From Zanthoxylum bungeanum (lineage: Eukaryota > Streptophyta > Magnoliopsida > Sapindales > Rutaceae): 64,000 bases of DNA. The notes beneath the pieces are model-generated. The model saw only the letters and a program-made list of their open reading frames with translations. It was not told where the DNA came from and did not search any database. How positions within the stretch are numbered: the first letter of the stretch is position 1; each line of letters opens with the position of its first letter. Below are positions 34,808-44,639 of the stretch, one piece after another. The DNA lies in the NCBI GenBank assembly GCA_019454045.1, contig SKCR01021417.1, positions 1 through 64,000 of the forward strand. Direction: 5' to 3'. The translations under genes and the position numbers were made by a program.

Positions 34808-36114
34808 ATTTTGCTAGTCCTCGAGCAAAACACAAAATAAAATAACATAATAAAATTTAACTAAGCCACTTTCGTAGGGATCACGGTTGCATTTAGCGTA
34901 TTCAACAAGCCTTTAAACCCCTAGGTGTCCCTAGTGGACGAGTTGTAGTCTCGTGAGGGTTTACAACAATGGTACCCACAAATATTTTACAAAAGTAAAA
35001 AGGTAATAAAACTAATGCACACAAAAGAAAAAAGACAAGAGAAAAGAGAATAAAGAAGTTAGTGACTAATCAGGTGAAATTTCTACTCCAAGTTACTAGT
35101 TGTTTTGTTTATTTCTAAATTACCGAATAAGTAAATTCTCCGATTATATTTACCATTCTCCATATACACAGCCAACAAAATATTAATCAACTCATTTTTG
35201 CCCACAACAGTCACAAGTGCAGTTGATAAGAGAGTAATATTTTTGTTCTAAAGTTCTATCAGATTTCACACCTTTTTGTAGCAATGGAATAATTTTTCTG
35301 ATTTTTCTGATTTTTTCTTTTATTTTTCACTATTTTTTATTTATATACAATATCTTCCATCTATGTAACGAGTGTTGGGTCGGTGGCTCTCAAACCAGTT
35401 GGCTTTAGGGCACCAGGTGTTAAGACACCCCTACGGACTTAATTACTCAGACTTCAAATATATATATATATATTTGCAGCATCTTCGATCCATGTAACGA
35501 GCTTTGGGCCAGTGACTCCCAAACCAGTTGGCTTTAGGGCACTAGGTGTTAAAACACCCTTACAGACTTAATAACTCGGATCTCAGACGTTTTTTTTTTT
35601 ACTCCATCACTTTTTTGAGATGCTTCCTCCAATTAAACTAGAGCACTGAATATTACAAACTTTTCAATTACAGCTCATGTCCGTATGTTACTATGCATGT
35701 TGATAATACCTGCCAACTGAGCATATGAAGGTCCATTTTAGTCAGTGTTAAGGAGAATTTACAAATTAAATAATTTAAAATGAAATAAACAAAAATTAAC
35801 TTGTTCCGAAATAAATGGTTTGAGATACGTATCAGGAGTGGGAACTCCTTACTCAGCTATCTCTCACCAATTTCACATTTTTAGTCAAAACACGAAAACG
35901 CAAAATATTTTTGTAATTTTTGAAAAAATTTCAATTTTTTTGTATTTTTCGAAAAATTTTGGACTAAAAATAAAAATAACACACAAACTAAAAACAAGGT
36001 ACCAATCAACTAATTCCCTCCCCCAAACCTAAACGAGACACTGTCCCCAATGTCTTAAACAATAAAAGGAGAGTTAAGAAGGTCGTACCTGGTTAGCTGA
36101 AAATCTACAAGAAA
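34808..36114 (-). mobile_element. 3' untranslated region of LOG element 1
   Basis: No coding frame is supported in these 1.3 kb. It holds a second polypurine tract (36016-36030), a palindrome ACACTGTCCCCAATGT (36038-36053), and two tandem copies of a 128-bp unit at about 35352-35600 (CATGTAACGAGYKTTGGG, ACCAGTTGGCTTTAGGGCAC). Tandem repeats in this zone are common in Athila and Tat elements. Confidence 0.75.
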
Positions 36115-36768
36115 TTAAAGGTTAAGATCCAGATTAATCCTACGCCTCTTACCACGATCGTCATCGGACCAATTTATCTTTGAAAGGATAGAGTCAACTT
36201 GTGGTTCATAGGCTATGAGTTGGTCTATTAGATCTGGAGCAGTTCTGGCAGTGAAGAGGAGTTCTTTCATAGGTTTTGACACGAACCCATTTCTCCGAGC
36301 ATCATCAAGAAACACACAAAGAAAATCATAAAATCCATCAACGTTGAGCAGTCCAATTGGTTTCTGGTGTATGTTCAGGTTCGCCCAAGATAGAACTATA
36401 AATATTTCCTCCAATGTGCCCAAGCCACCTGGCAAAGCGATAAAAGCATCAGCACGGTTAATCATTTCTACCAGTCGTTCAGACATACCTGGCACGATCA
36501 GTTCCTCTCCGTTTGATGATCCAATAAGATTTGCCTCTGCCAAGGGTTTTGGGATGATTCCCAAAACGTGACTGCCTCCTTCCTGTACAACCTTTGAAAC
36601 GATCCCCATAAGTCCAAGATTTCCTCCGCCATATATTAAGTGCATATTCCTTGAAGCTAAGACTCGACCCAATTCATGTGCTGCTTCTACGTATTGTGGC
36701 TTAACACCAACACTACTACCGCAAAACACACATATGTTTTCAACTTGTCTTCTTGAAGTGGCTTCCAT
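36115..36768 (-). CDS. LOG-like: LOG 1: cytokinin riboside 5'-monophosphate phosphoribohydrolase (LOG family), retrotransposon cargo
   Basis: LOG enzymes cleave cytokinin nucleotides to free cytokinin base plus ribose 5-phosphate, activating the hormone in one step. This frame is a complete 217-residue protein, the usual length for plant LOG. It shows ICVFCGSS (12-19), YGGGNLGLMG (46-55), HVLGIIP (67-73), GMSER (94-98) and the signature PGGLGTLEE (113-121). Plant family members usually have MxERK and PGGYGT. Here the Lys is Leu and the Tyr is Leu, so activity is likely but not certain. There is no intron, whereas plant LOG genes are intron-rich, so it looks like a retrocopy. The last 17 residues are basic then acidic-hydrophobic (DRGKRRR, LDLNL), unlike the usual LOG tail. 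It lies in sense between the gag-like frame and the 3' LTR and is uninterrupted. Confidence 0.95.
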   Translation of the reverse strand: MEATSRRQVENICVFCGSSVGVKPQYVEAAHELGRVLASRNMHLIYGGGNLGLMGIVSKVVQEGGSHVLGIIPKPLAEANLIGSSNGEELIVPGMSERLVEMINRADAFIALPGGLGTLEEIFIVLSWANLNIHQKPIGLLNVDGFYDFLCVFLDDARRNGFVSKPMKELLFTARTAPDLIDQLIAYEPQVDSILSKINWSDDDRGKRRRINLDLNL

Positions 36769-37130
36769 TTTTTATGTATTTCTTCTCAACTCTGGATGCC
36801 TTCAAAAGTGCAATGACGGGCTGAATTTATAGTACCTGAAAAAGGGTGAGTAATAATAGCACTAGTATCTTCCAGAGGACGTTTGTTTGCTAAACAACAA
36901 AATGAATCGTGAAAGGTCAAAAATTCTGGATCCTGTCTACGAAAATAAAGATAATTACAACTGAAAAGTGAATCAAAGCAATAATTAAGGCAACAGAATT
37001 GTGTACGCAATACGCCACTTGTTTGGTATATAAATCCATTAGGATGTGTCTTAAGATTTCATTCTTTACTCAGCCATCGCTAATGAATTAGTTCTCATCT
37101 TTGTGATTGCCAAACACCATTCATTATGTC
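36769..37130 (-). promoter_or_regulatory. LOG 1 upstream module with TATA box
   Basis: The minus strand carries TATAAAT at 36831-36825, about 60 bases before the LOG start codon, in the context CAGGTACTATAAATTCAG. The region back to about 37130 aligns with 49225-49821 of LOG element 2: both have TTTTCAGGT.CTATAAATTCAGC, TTATTACTCACCC, ATTTTCGTAGACAGGATCC, and GCTGAGTAAAGAA further up. One TTTTTGACC (W-box type) copy is present near 36917-36925, where element 2 has several. It probably drives LOG independently of the LTR. Confidence 0.7.
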
Positions 37131-37301
37131 TTAAAATGCTCCGTTTGTGCTTTCCCCTACAAAAATAACACACAAAATCAAAAAATTCTACAACATGTAT
37201 ACACAAAATATGAAAACATAAATTACAACAAATTGCATGGGTTGCCTCCCTGCTAGCGCTAAATTTTACGTCTTCAGCCAGACGTGACTAAAATCCATAT
37301 G

Positions 37302-38555
37302 TTAAGGAGGTTTCAACGTTGTTTTGGATGTCCGATTAAAGACAATCTCGTGAGCGTTGCTTTTGAAGGGTCTCTTCCAACGGTAAGGTAGCAGAAAAAA
37401 TTTTGTCCCATTTAATGCTTGTGCCACCTTTTTGCTTCTTGTTGTTCCATTGGTTCCTGCAAAGAAAGAAAGAAAATCAGGAGGTCTTGTATGGTGCTTG
37501 ACTTGGAATGTAAGTTTCATTCTGTCAAGCTTCTGGGCGATATCTTTAAATTGTACTCCCCAATACAGCGATGTTTCTCCTGAATGCTTTGGATTTTCAA
37601 TAAGGTCAGACATTTGCTCCTTCATTTGCTATGCTTCTTGCTCCACATTTTCTTCACAAATGTATTTGAAAATTTCTGCATTCAGCTCTTCATTTGTCAT
37701 ATGTGAAATGCATGCTGCAAAATTATCAACCTGAAGATGTAAAGAAATGTCAGATTTTAGGTCTTCATCCTCTGATCTGGGTGAAATGATTGGTTCAGGT
37801 AGATCTTCTTCAAACATTTGTGCAATGGATTCTCCAAGATCTTCATTTTGAGGATACATAATTCCATCCTCAAGTGTTGATGCAGTTGGTACAAACAGAT
37901 CAGCTTCATCCTCGTCAGAGTCAGAATAATAAAAATCAAATCGAGACTTGGCCGGTTCGGGCTCCTGAACTGATACCTCTGGTTGTTGATACTGCTCAAC
38001 CTCCTCCTCTGTTAAGGTGTTATTGTGGATCTCTGGGTACTCGAAGGTTTTGTCAGTTTCATCTGATAATTCTTCTTGAGGTAACTGTCTCGTTTGATCT
38101 GTCAGTCTCCGAATGAATTCTGATTGTCTATGAATACTTTCAAATTGATTCTGGCATGTTTCAAGCATTGTATCCAACTTTTCGTCTTGTTTCTTGACCC
38201 AATCTTTGAGCATGTTTAGCAACTGATCTTCCTCTTATGGTTCTGGTTGTTGATGAAGATCATAGGTAGATGGTGGATAAGATGGAAAATGTGATGATTC
38301 TTCGTACCTTGAATGATTCCAATAATTTTGCCACTCTGAAAGGTATATACATTGATTGCTTGAGTGGTTACCATCACAAATTACACATCTCCCCATTTCG
38401 TTATGTTGAGAAAATGTGGAATTGCTAGTTTCTGGCATCCAGTGATAATTGTTGGGTGGGACAACAGGCCTCAGAAAACCGGATTGTTGCTCCCAGGTGT
38501 GGGGTGTATCTTCTTGTAAAGCTCGTAATCTCTCAATCTCCCAGTAGTGTTCCAT
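37302..38555 (-). pseudogene. Gag-like protein with zinc knuckle, two in-frame stops
   Basis: A single minus-strand frame from ATG at 38555 to 37302, about 417 codons, broken only by TAA at 38235-38237 and TAG at 37629-37631. Residues 57-69 form C-X2-C-X3-H-X4-C (CVICDGNHSSNQC), the shortened knuckle seen in Athila and Tat Gag. After it come a Tyr/Pro/Gln-rich stretch, a likely coiled coil (MLKDWVKKQDEKLDTMLE), and a long acidic region (YYSDSDEDEADLF). The start follows the PBS by about 110 bases. It resembles the C-terminal half of Athila Gag. The capsid-like N-terminal part is absent. With two stops it is not functional in this copy. Confidence 0.75.
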
Positions 38556-38666
38556 TTTTCAACCACCTGAAATAAAAGAAAGAAATAAAAATTACAGATA
38601 AAAATAAAGAAAATTAGATACAAATAAATTAGATAGCTTCAAAATTAATAACTCAAGAAAAATAAG

Positions 38667-38684
38667 TCCCCGGCAACGGCGCCA
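38667..38684 (-). other. Primer binding site, tRNA-Asp type
   Basis: On the minus strand TGGCGCCGTTGCCGGGGA, the standard Athila PBS. It lies six bases inside the 5' LTR end (38691) and fixes the minus orientation of LOG element 1. Confidence 0.93.
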
Positions 38685-38690
38685 AAAACT

Positions 38691-40677
38691 TGACCGGCGT
38701 AAACACACACGTATAACGCAAGCGCACGTATCATTCAAGTAGTATAAAAATATCGATCCCACGAGGACTTAATTCATACTGTTGTTATTAATTATTGAAT
38801 CTATTTATTTACAAATATCTAATTAAAGGGAGAAAAAAATTGATTGCTTTAGTTGGTTGAATGTGGAATTGCTTAATAAAAATAAAAATAAAATAAACAA
38901 AAGAAAATACTAAGGAAAATAAAAGATAAGATTAAAAGGTCTAGGGTCGTGACTCCACACAATACTGTTAAAAAGATGAATTGACTCTCTTATTTATGTG
39001 TAATAAATTAATTTGCTAACCTGGAACACGAAGATATGCAAAAGCCTCTGTCGATGGTTAGACGCAAATACCCAGTATAACCCAATTGAACCATATTCCT
39101 ATATCAACCACATTACCCTGGATTCATTAAGACCAAGTTCCAATTATGGCTACCCACGCCCGACAGGTATATTCCTATCCTGTAAGGAAATCTATTAAAG
39201 GGTTATCTATCCTCAAGGAAGATCGTGAGTTATTAAGTATAAGGCTGAAACCGAAAAATCCCTATGTCTAGTTCATTTTAGATTTACCCATCAATCATAT
39301 TGGTGATCAGGCAACAGAAAGCATTAAGCTTAAGATTTAATAAACAAACTAAAGAACTACCCATAAAAAGAAAATCAATTATTAAGTGTGGATATTGTGT
39401 TTCATCACTTCTCTAGAATAAAATAAAATGCTGGGGTTGGGGATCCACTTTTACTATTTATAATTTAGACATCTCCCTTATTATAATATAAAAATTAACG
39501 TGATATTACCGACCAGCCATAAAGGCGGTATCCTCATTAAATTAGATTTTAATTAAGTCCGACCAGCCATAAAGGCGGTATTATTATTTGTCCATAAACC
39601 AGCCATATAGGCGGTAATTACCTGTCACCTAAAGACCAGCCATATAGGCGGTGCCACATTATGTCAAATAAATAAAACCAGCCATTAAGGCGGTAATCTT
39701 TTATATTTTGAATTATAATTTCCTTATTATATTTAAGGGAGATTAATCTGAATTAAAATAATAAAAGCTTCACTTTATCCCCAGCGGAAAAGTAACTACT
39801 AAACATTAAAAGAAATGAGTAGAAGAAGAGATCTATTATTAATTAAAATTAAAATACATAAATTAAAAATACAATTTATATACAAAAATAGATGATTCCT
39901 ATAAAACCAGGGAAAAGTCCCCAAGGAGAGCATGAGGTGAAATGAGCATCTGAGGCCTTGAATTTATAGCCAAACTTTCGGCTCGGGCGTGCGACGCCAA
40001 AGTTCCCAGCGTAGCGACGCTGGCACGTGGTTTTGGTCCACGCGGGTTGACCACGCGTGATCTGTCGGCAGAATATGGTGATGACACGTGTCACGCGGTA
40101 AAGGTGGTGCAATGAGAAGACGACACGTGGCACACGGTGATTAGCTGAGCTTTCGGTCCAATGATCATCTGACAAGTGGCACGCGCTTAGGATCGGTCAA
40201 ATGAGAGGTCGACACGTGGCATCCGGTGATTTGTCCAATATTCGGTCCAATGAGAGGTTGACACGTGGCACGCGCTTGCTTTGGTCCAATGAGATTTCGA
40301 CACGTGGCATCCGGTGCATTTTAGCAGATCTTCTGTGATGATGACACGTGGCACGGCGCACGTTAGCAAGGTCGGCGCACGTTAGCAAGTCTAATTTCTC
40401 ATATTCTGACACGTGTCCCTCGGCGCACGTTAGCATGGCCGGCGCACTTTAGGCGTCGCGACGCGTAAGGTCCTGGCGTCGCGACGCGGACAAATTACTG
40501 AATTGCCTTTTTGTCATTTTTTCTCTATTTTTGGCCCCAAATTGCTTCCAATGCTTTCCCAACTTTATTTATCTGCAAAACAACACAAAACACATCAAAA
40601 CGTTCACAAAACTCAAGAAACTATACAAAATATTAGGTTAAATGAGTGGGAAATAGTGATAGATTTACCACTCATCA
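38691..40677 (-). mobile_element. LOG element 1, 5' LTR (right)
   Basis: About 1987 bp, with ends TGACCGGCG and ACTCATCA forming a TGA/TCA inverted repeat. It is more complete than the left copy. It carries the CCAGCC motif array (39510-39695), palindromes GCGTCGCGACGC at 40453-40464 and 40476-40487 with variants near 39985 and 40009, and seven exact CACGTG sites (40085-40090, 40124-40129, 40213-40218, 40262-40267, 40301-40306, 40345-40350, 40410-40415). Confidence 0.92.
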
Positions 40678-41040
40678 ATTACTATTAAAATATATAAAAA
40701 ATCCAAATAACGGTGGAAATGGACCCATGAAATCTATACCCCAACAATCAAATATTTCGATGACAATGATGAGATTTAAAGACATCATGTTTCTTTTAGA
40801 AATGGATCTCAACTTTTGACAATTTTCACAAGTTTTGCAAAAAACATGTGTATCTTTAAATAAGGTGGGCCAATAAAATCTACACTATAATATTTTTGCA
40901 ACAGTTTTTTTTAGATGAGAAGTGACATTTGCATACTTCTAAATGACAAAATTGAAAAACATTACTTATCTCATTGTCCAGTATGCATCGTCGAAAAATA
41001 TAATCAAAGTAATACTTGAACATATACGGATCGTCCCAGT
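40678..41040 (-). pseudogene. Athila integrase, N-terminal part
   Basis: The minus strand encodes DPY(M)FKYY-like, RRCI-like, H-C zinc-finger and FDCWGIDFMGPFPP-like segments, all in a broken frame. It joins, across LOG element 1, to the C-terminal integrase part at 32161-33005. The segment just before the insertion (GIDFMGPFPP) precedes the first catalytic Asp region, so the insertion cut the integrase core. Confidence 0.8.
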
Positions 41041-42105
41041 AAAATCTTTTTGACTTGGGTCAAAAATTTCTTTTTGTCTTGGTGGCTCCAGTCTCAAGGT
41101 ATTTTTTCTGTTGTAAGAAAATTGACAATATTAGCATACCAATGCATTTTATTTACAGAAAATAAAAAATAATCAAGAAAAAAGTCATTGATAGGAATTG
41201 CGTCAATTGACGATTCATTTGTGAGTCTCGATAAATGATCTGCAGCTACATTCTCTGCTAATTTCTTATCCTTAATTGTGAATTCTTAAAGCAACAAAAT
41301 CTATCGTAGTAATCTTGGCTTTGTATTATGTTTAGACATCAAATATCTAACAGCAGCATGATCAGAATAAACAATGGTTGATGAACCAATTAAATATGAT
41401 CAAAATTTATTAAATGTAAATATTACAACAAGTAGTTCTTTTATGTGATAGTGTAATTCATTTGTGCATTGTTTAAAGTTTTACTAGCGTAATAAATTAC
41501 ATACGGCTTACCTTCCTTTCTCTGTTTTAATACTTCACCAACTGCATAATCATTGGCATAACACATTAACTTAAAAGGCAAAGACCAATCATGAGATTGC
41601 ATGATAGGGGCAAAAGTTAAAAGACTGTTAATCTTTTCAAATGACTTTTGACATTCTTCTGTCCATTCAAGTGTTGCATCTTTTAATATTAGGTTACACA
41701 ATGGTCTAGATATGGTACTAAAGTTTTTAATGAACCTCATGTAAAATCTTGCATGTCCTAAGAAAGAATGAATTTCCCTGACTGTTTTTTGTGGTGAAAA
41801 TTTAAAGATCACCTCTATTTTTTCCATGTCAATCTCAATACCTTTAGATGACACAATGTGACCCAAAATAATTCCTGAATCAGTCATGAAATGGCATTTT
41901 GTTCAGTTTGACACAAATCATTTTTCTTCATATGTTTTCAAAATATTTTCCAAATTAATCAAGCAATTATCAAATGAGTTCCCAAAAACAGTTATATCAT
42001 CCATAAAGACCCTAAACAATGTTCAACCATGTCATTAAATATGTTTCACATGCATCGTTGGAATGTGGCCGGTGTATTACAAAGTCCAAATGATATCATT
42101 TCCAT
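41041..42105 (-). pseudogene. Athila reverse transcriptase and RNase H
   Basis: On the minus strand, MISFGLCNTPATFQRCM (42096-42049) leads to the catalytic FMDD codons at 42008-41997. Then comes the 149-residue open segment at 41887-41441 with GIILGHIVSSKGIEIDMEKIE, a FLGHARFYMRFIKNFS motif, and the RNase H start YVIYYASKTLN. Downstream, decayed RNase H reads as VADHLSRL-like and a WYANIVNFL linker. Wording and order are typical of the Athila lineage. Stops and frameshifts make it non-functional. The protease and the N-terminal part of the RT are deleted, since gag joins RT directly near 42105. Confidence 0.92.
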
Positions 42106-42387
42106 TTTTATCCTTAAATTCACTATTACACATCATTTCCACTATTTGTCTACTTTGGGGTGTTAAATCCTCGTAGAAGTAGGAAACCAACCTCCATGTT
42201 TCAAACCCATGATGTGGATAAATATTTAAAATTTCTTTAAATCTCTCTCAACATTGGTAAAATATTTCCCCCGACTCTTGTGTGAAAGTTGTGAGTCCCC
42301 TTTTAAAAGAGTTTGTCATGTGAGAGAGAAGAAATTTTTCAGAAATTACTCTTCCAAATCATCTCATGTTCTTATGGATCATAACCT
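42106..42387 (-). pseudogene. Athila gag, C-proximal capsid part
   Basis: The minus strand encodes FTQESGEIFYQC-ERFKEIL, PHHGFETWRLVSYFYEDL and QIVEMMC, the conserved middle of Athila/gypsy Gag. Its N-terminal part continues at 60665-60238 beyond the copia insertion. The bases AACCT (42383-42387) are the copia TSD. Confidence 0.88.
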
Positions 42388-44371
42388 TGTTGGGTTTCTA
42401 CGGTCTAACCGGGATCGATTTAAGCAATGAAACAATATGCGAATACATCAAGGAGGTGCAGAATACTCACAATGATCGGTTGAGCGATGCGACGAAGAAC
42501 AAAACTTTTTATGCCCTTTGATGTTCACGGCATTTTCTATTTTTGGTCCTCCTCCATTCGGCCATGGATTTCCCCAAGCTCCAAGCTTGTGAATGATGAT
42601 TCCATGCTCACGGGTGCAGTTCCCTATCACCTTCGCAAGACTCCGAAAGTGTGCTAGTACTCGGTAATTTCTGCCGTAAAAATCACTTATTGCTTCTTCA
42701 TCAACTCATGGTGAAACCAGTGAAAATAGAAGAAGAAAATGGCCTTAGCCGAGAGAGAGAAGAGATGAGGAAGAGCGAAATGTGTAAGTGTGGTTGGTTG
42801 GAAAAAATTATGTATCTAATACACAAAATGAATTTCAAAAATTCATTTACCAAATTTTTGCTTTCAAAAGTCAAACCAATTAAAGCCACAACGACATCCA
42901 TCAATCAATCAAGTGACAAGTTGTCACATCACTCAAAGTGACTAATGATTTGATGCTTGATGTGACTTGTGGGCCGCACTTAAATTCGCAATGCGAGTGC
43001 GCCCGCAAATACTCCCGGGCTCGGGTTCGCTAATTCCAAATTAATGAATTTTCCGTTGCGACGTAATTAAATAATTATGCCTATCAAAATCACTATTCAC
43101 GTCACCAACGAATTAATTCTAAATTAACTCGTTCGCCCGAATTAAAATATAATTTTAATTCCGCGTCGAAATCCAATTTCGTATAATATATCGAATATAT
43201 TATTTTATCGATTAATTCCAAATTAATCGTTCTCTCTCTTTAAATAATATTTTATCCCAGATAAAATATCTCCGCAATTAATCCCAGATTAATTTTCTCT
43301 CATTTAATTAATCTCAGATTAATAAAGTGCGAGTCATACGTCATCGGTGAATCTTCGGGAAGTGACCCATGAGATCCCGCGGATATGTTGGCAGTAAATC
43401 CGGTCGTCGGACTATCCGAACACGTACGTACCTAGTACTACGTTTGTACCGATTTACAAGACAAGGTTGGCTTCTAGCAAAGCACCATGCCTACCCAATT
43501 CTCCAGAAATATCCTTACAGGAATATGTGATCTATATCAGGCGTAGTATACGTAGTATTGCGTATTTCGATCCAGTATCGGATGTCACGTGCTAGGCCTG
43601 GGGCTGGAAATGTGTCTGCCCCGTACGAAGCACATATCGGATCTCTGGTAACTAGTCTCTACAATCGGATAAACATGACCTAGTCATTTTATCCCGATGA
43701 CTGAAGTACATAAGAGAACCAGTTCTGTATCATACGTGATCATCATCTCCACTATGACTGGAGTGATATTTCCATCTCGACATCACACCCAATACACTAC
43801 GATTCTCAATATACCCAGAAGAGGCGTACACAGAACCTATTAAAGCCCTGGATGACCAAAACCAAAGTACATTGATTGTCGCAAGTATTAACGGTGCAAG
43901 TCTCAGGTTAAGACCAAATACACCTCCCCTGATTCGGAATTCCATAGACACATAGTTATACTACCAATGGAATTCCGAGGGGTCTATCCAGAGCGAAGCT
44001 ATTTTCCGTACTATCGGTAAAACACAACCTCCTACTACACTTGCATGAGTATCATATACCCAAATATATGAGAACTATGTCGTTATGCCCTCACAACGCG
44101 CACAAGTGTAATACTAGTCTGTTCCACATTATCGATGTCCAATCTCGATAATACTATGACTATGGATATTTAATGATTAAACCTTTATGGATTGATACTG
44201 TCTCATATCATCTCAATCTGGAACTAATCATATAAACCTTATATCATTTATACATCTTGGTGATATAATCATAAATGACAGAAGAGAAATTTCCTTTGTC
44301 ACATAGTTAATTTGTACAACAACACCATGATCTGTACAAATAGTGATGCTATGGGTCATAACTGTCCAACA
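42388..44371 (-). mobile_element. Copia 3' LTR (left)
   Basis: Nearly identical to 58248-60232. It contains a series of AT-rich palindromes (CGATTAATTCCAAATTAATCG, GCAATTAATCCCAGATTAATT and similar, about 43030-43330). No gene is supported. Short frames on both strands are chance. Confidence 0.95.
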
Positions 44372-44386
44372 ATCTCTCACTTGGCA
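44372..44386 (-). other. Polypurine tract of the copia element
   Basis: On the minus strand TGCCAAGTGAGAGATT ends directly at the LTR start TGTTGGACAG. It confirms the minus orientation. Confidence 0.8.
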
Positions 44387-44639
44387 CATAGCCAATCACT
44401 CAAGTGTCCTACACCCGAACTATGTACGGTTCACTCAAACTTCTGATGAGGAAAGGCTTTCGTCAGTGGATTTGCATGACTATCATCTGATGCGATTTAT
44501 TCGATCATCACATCTCCACGATGTATGATCCGAATGAATCAGATAAATAATTGAAGTATATATCTGGATCGTTGATGAGACCATTAATTCTTTAGCCTGT
44601 GCTGTAGCCTAGCTCAGCTGCTAACAGAACTATATTTAA

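Larger units (their letters stand above)
33006..40677 (-). mobile_element. LOG element 1: non-autonomous Athila-type LTR retrotransposon carrying a LOG gene
   Basis: A 7.7-kb element inserted in the integrase of an older Athila copy. On the minus strand the order is: 5' LTR (40677-38691), tRNA-Asp type PBS, gag-like frame with a zinc knuckle, promoter module, intact LOG gene, two polypurine tracts with a conserved palindrome, and 3' LTR (34791-33006). No protease, reverse transcriptase or integrase is present, so movement would need help in trans. The LTRs differ by roughly 3% where I compared them (33006-33420 with 38780-39196). The outer 85-90 bases of the left LTR are missing, so no clean TSD remains. 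Confidence 0.88.

Noticed and set aside
36344..36571. Plus-strand frame opposite LOG 1, and the similar minus-strand frame at 50019-50219 opposite LOG 2
   Set aside because: Both are antisense shadows of the conserved LOG core. Their similarity follows from the LOG homology.
34792..38684. LOG element 1 as an ordinary gene locus flanked by two solo LTRs
   Set aside because: A PBS and a polypurine tract sit at the correct inner edges of the two LTRs, in the same orientation as LOG and the gag-like frame, so the whole is one element.
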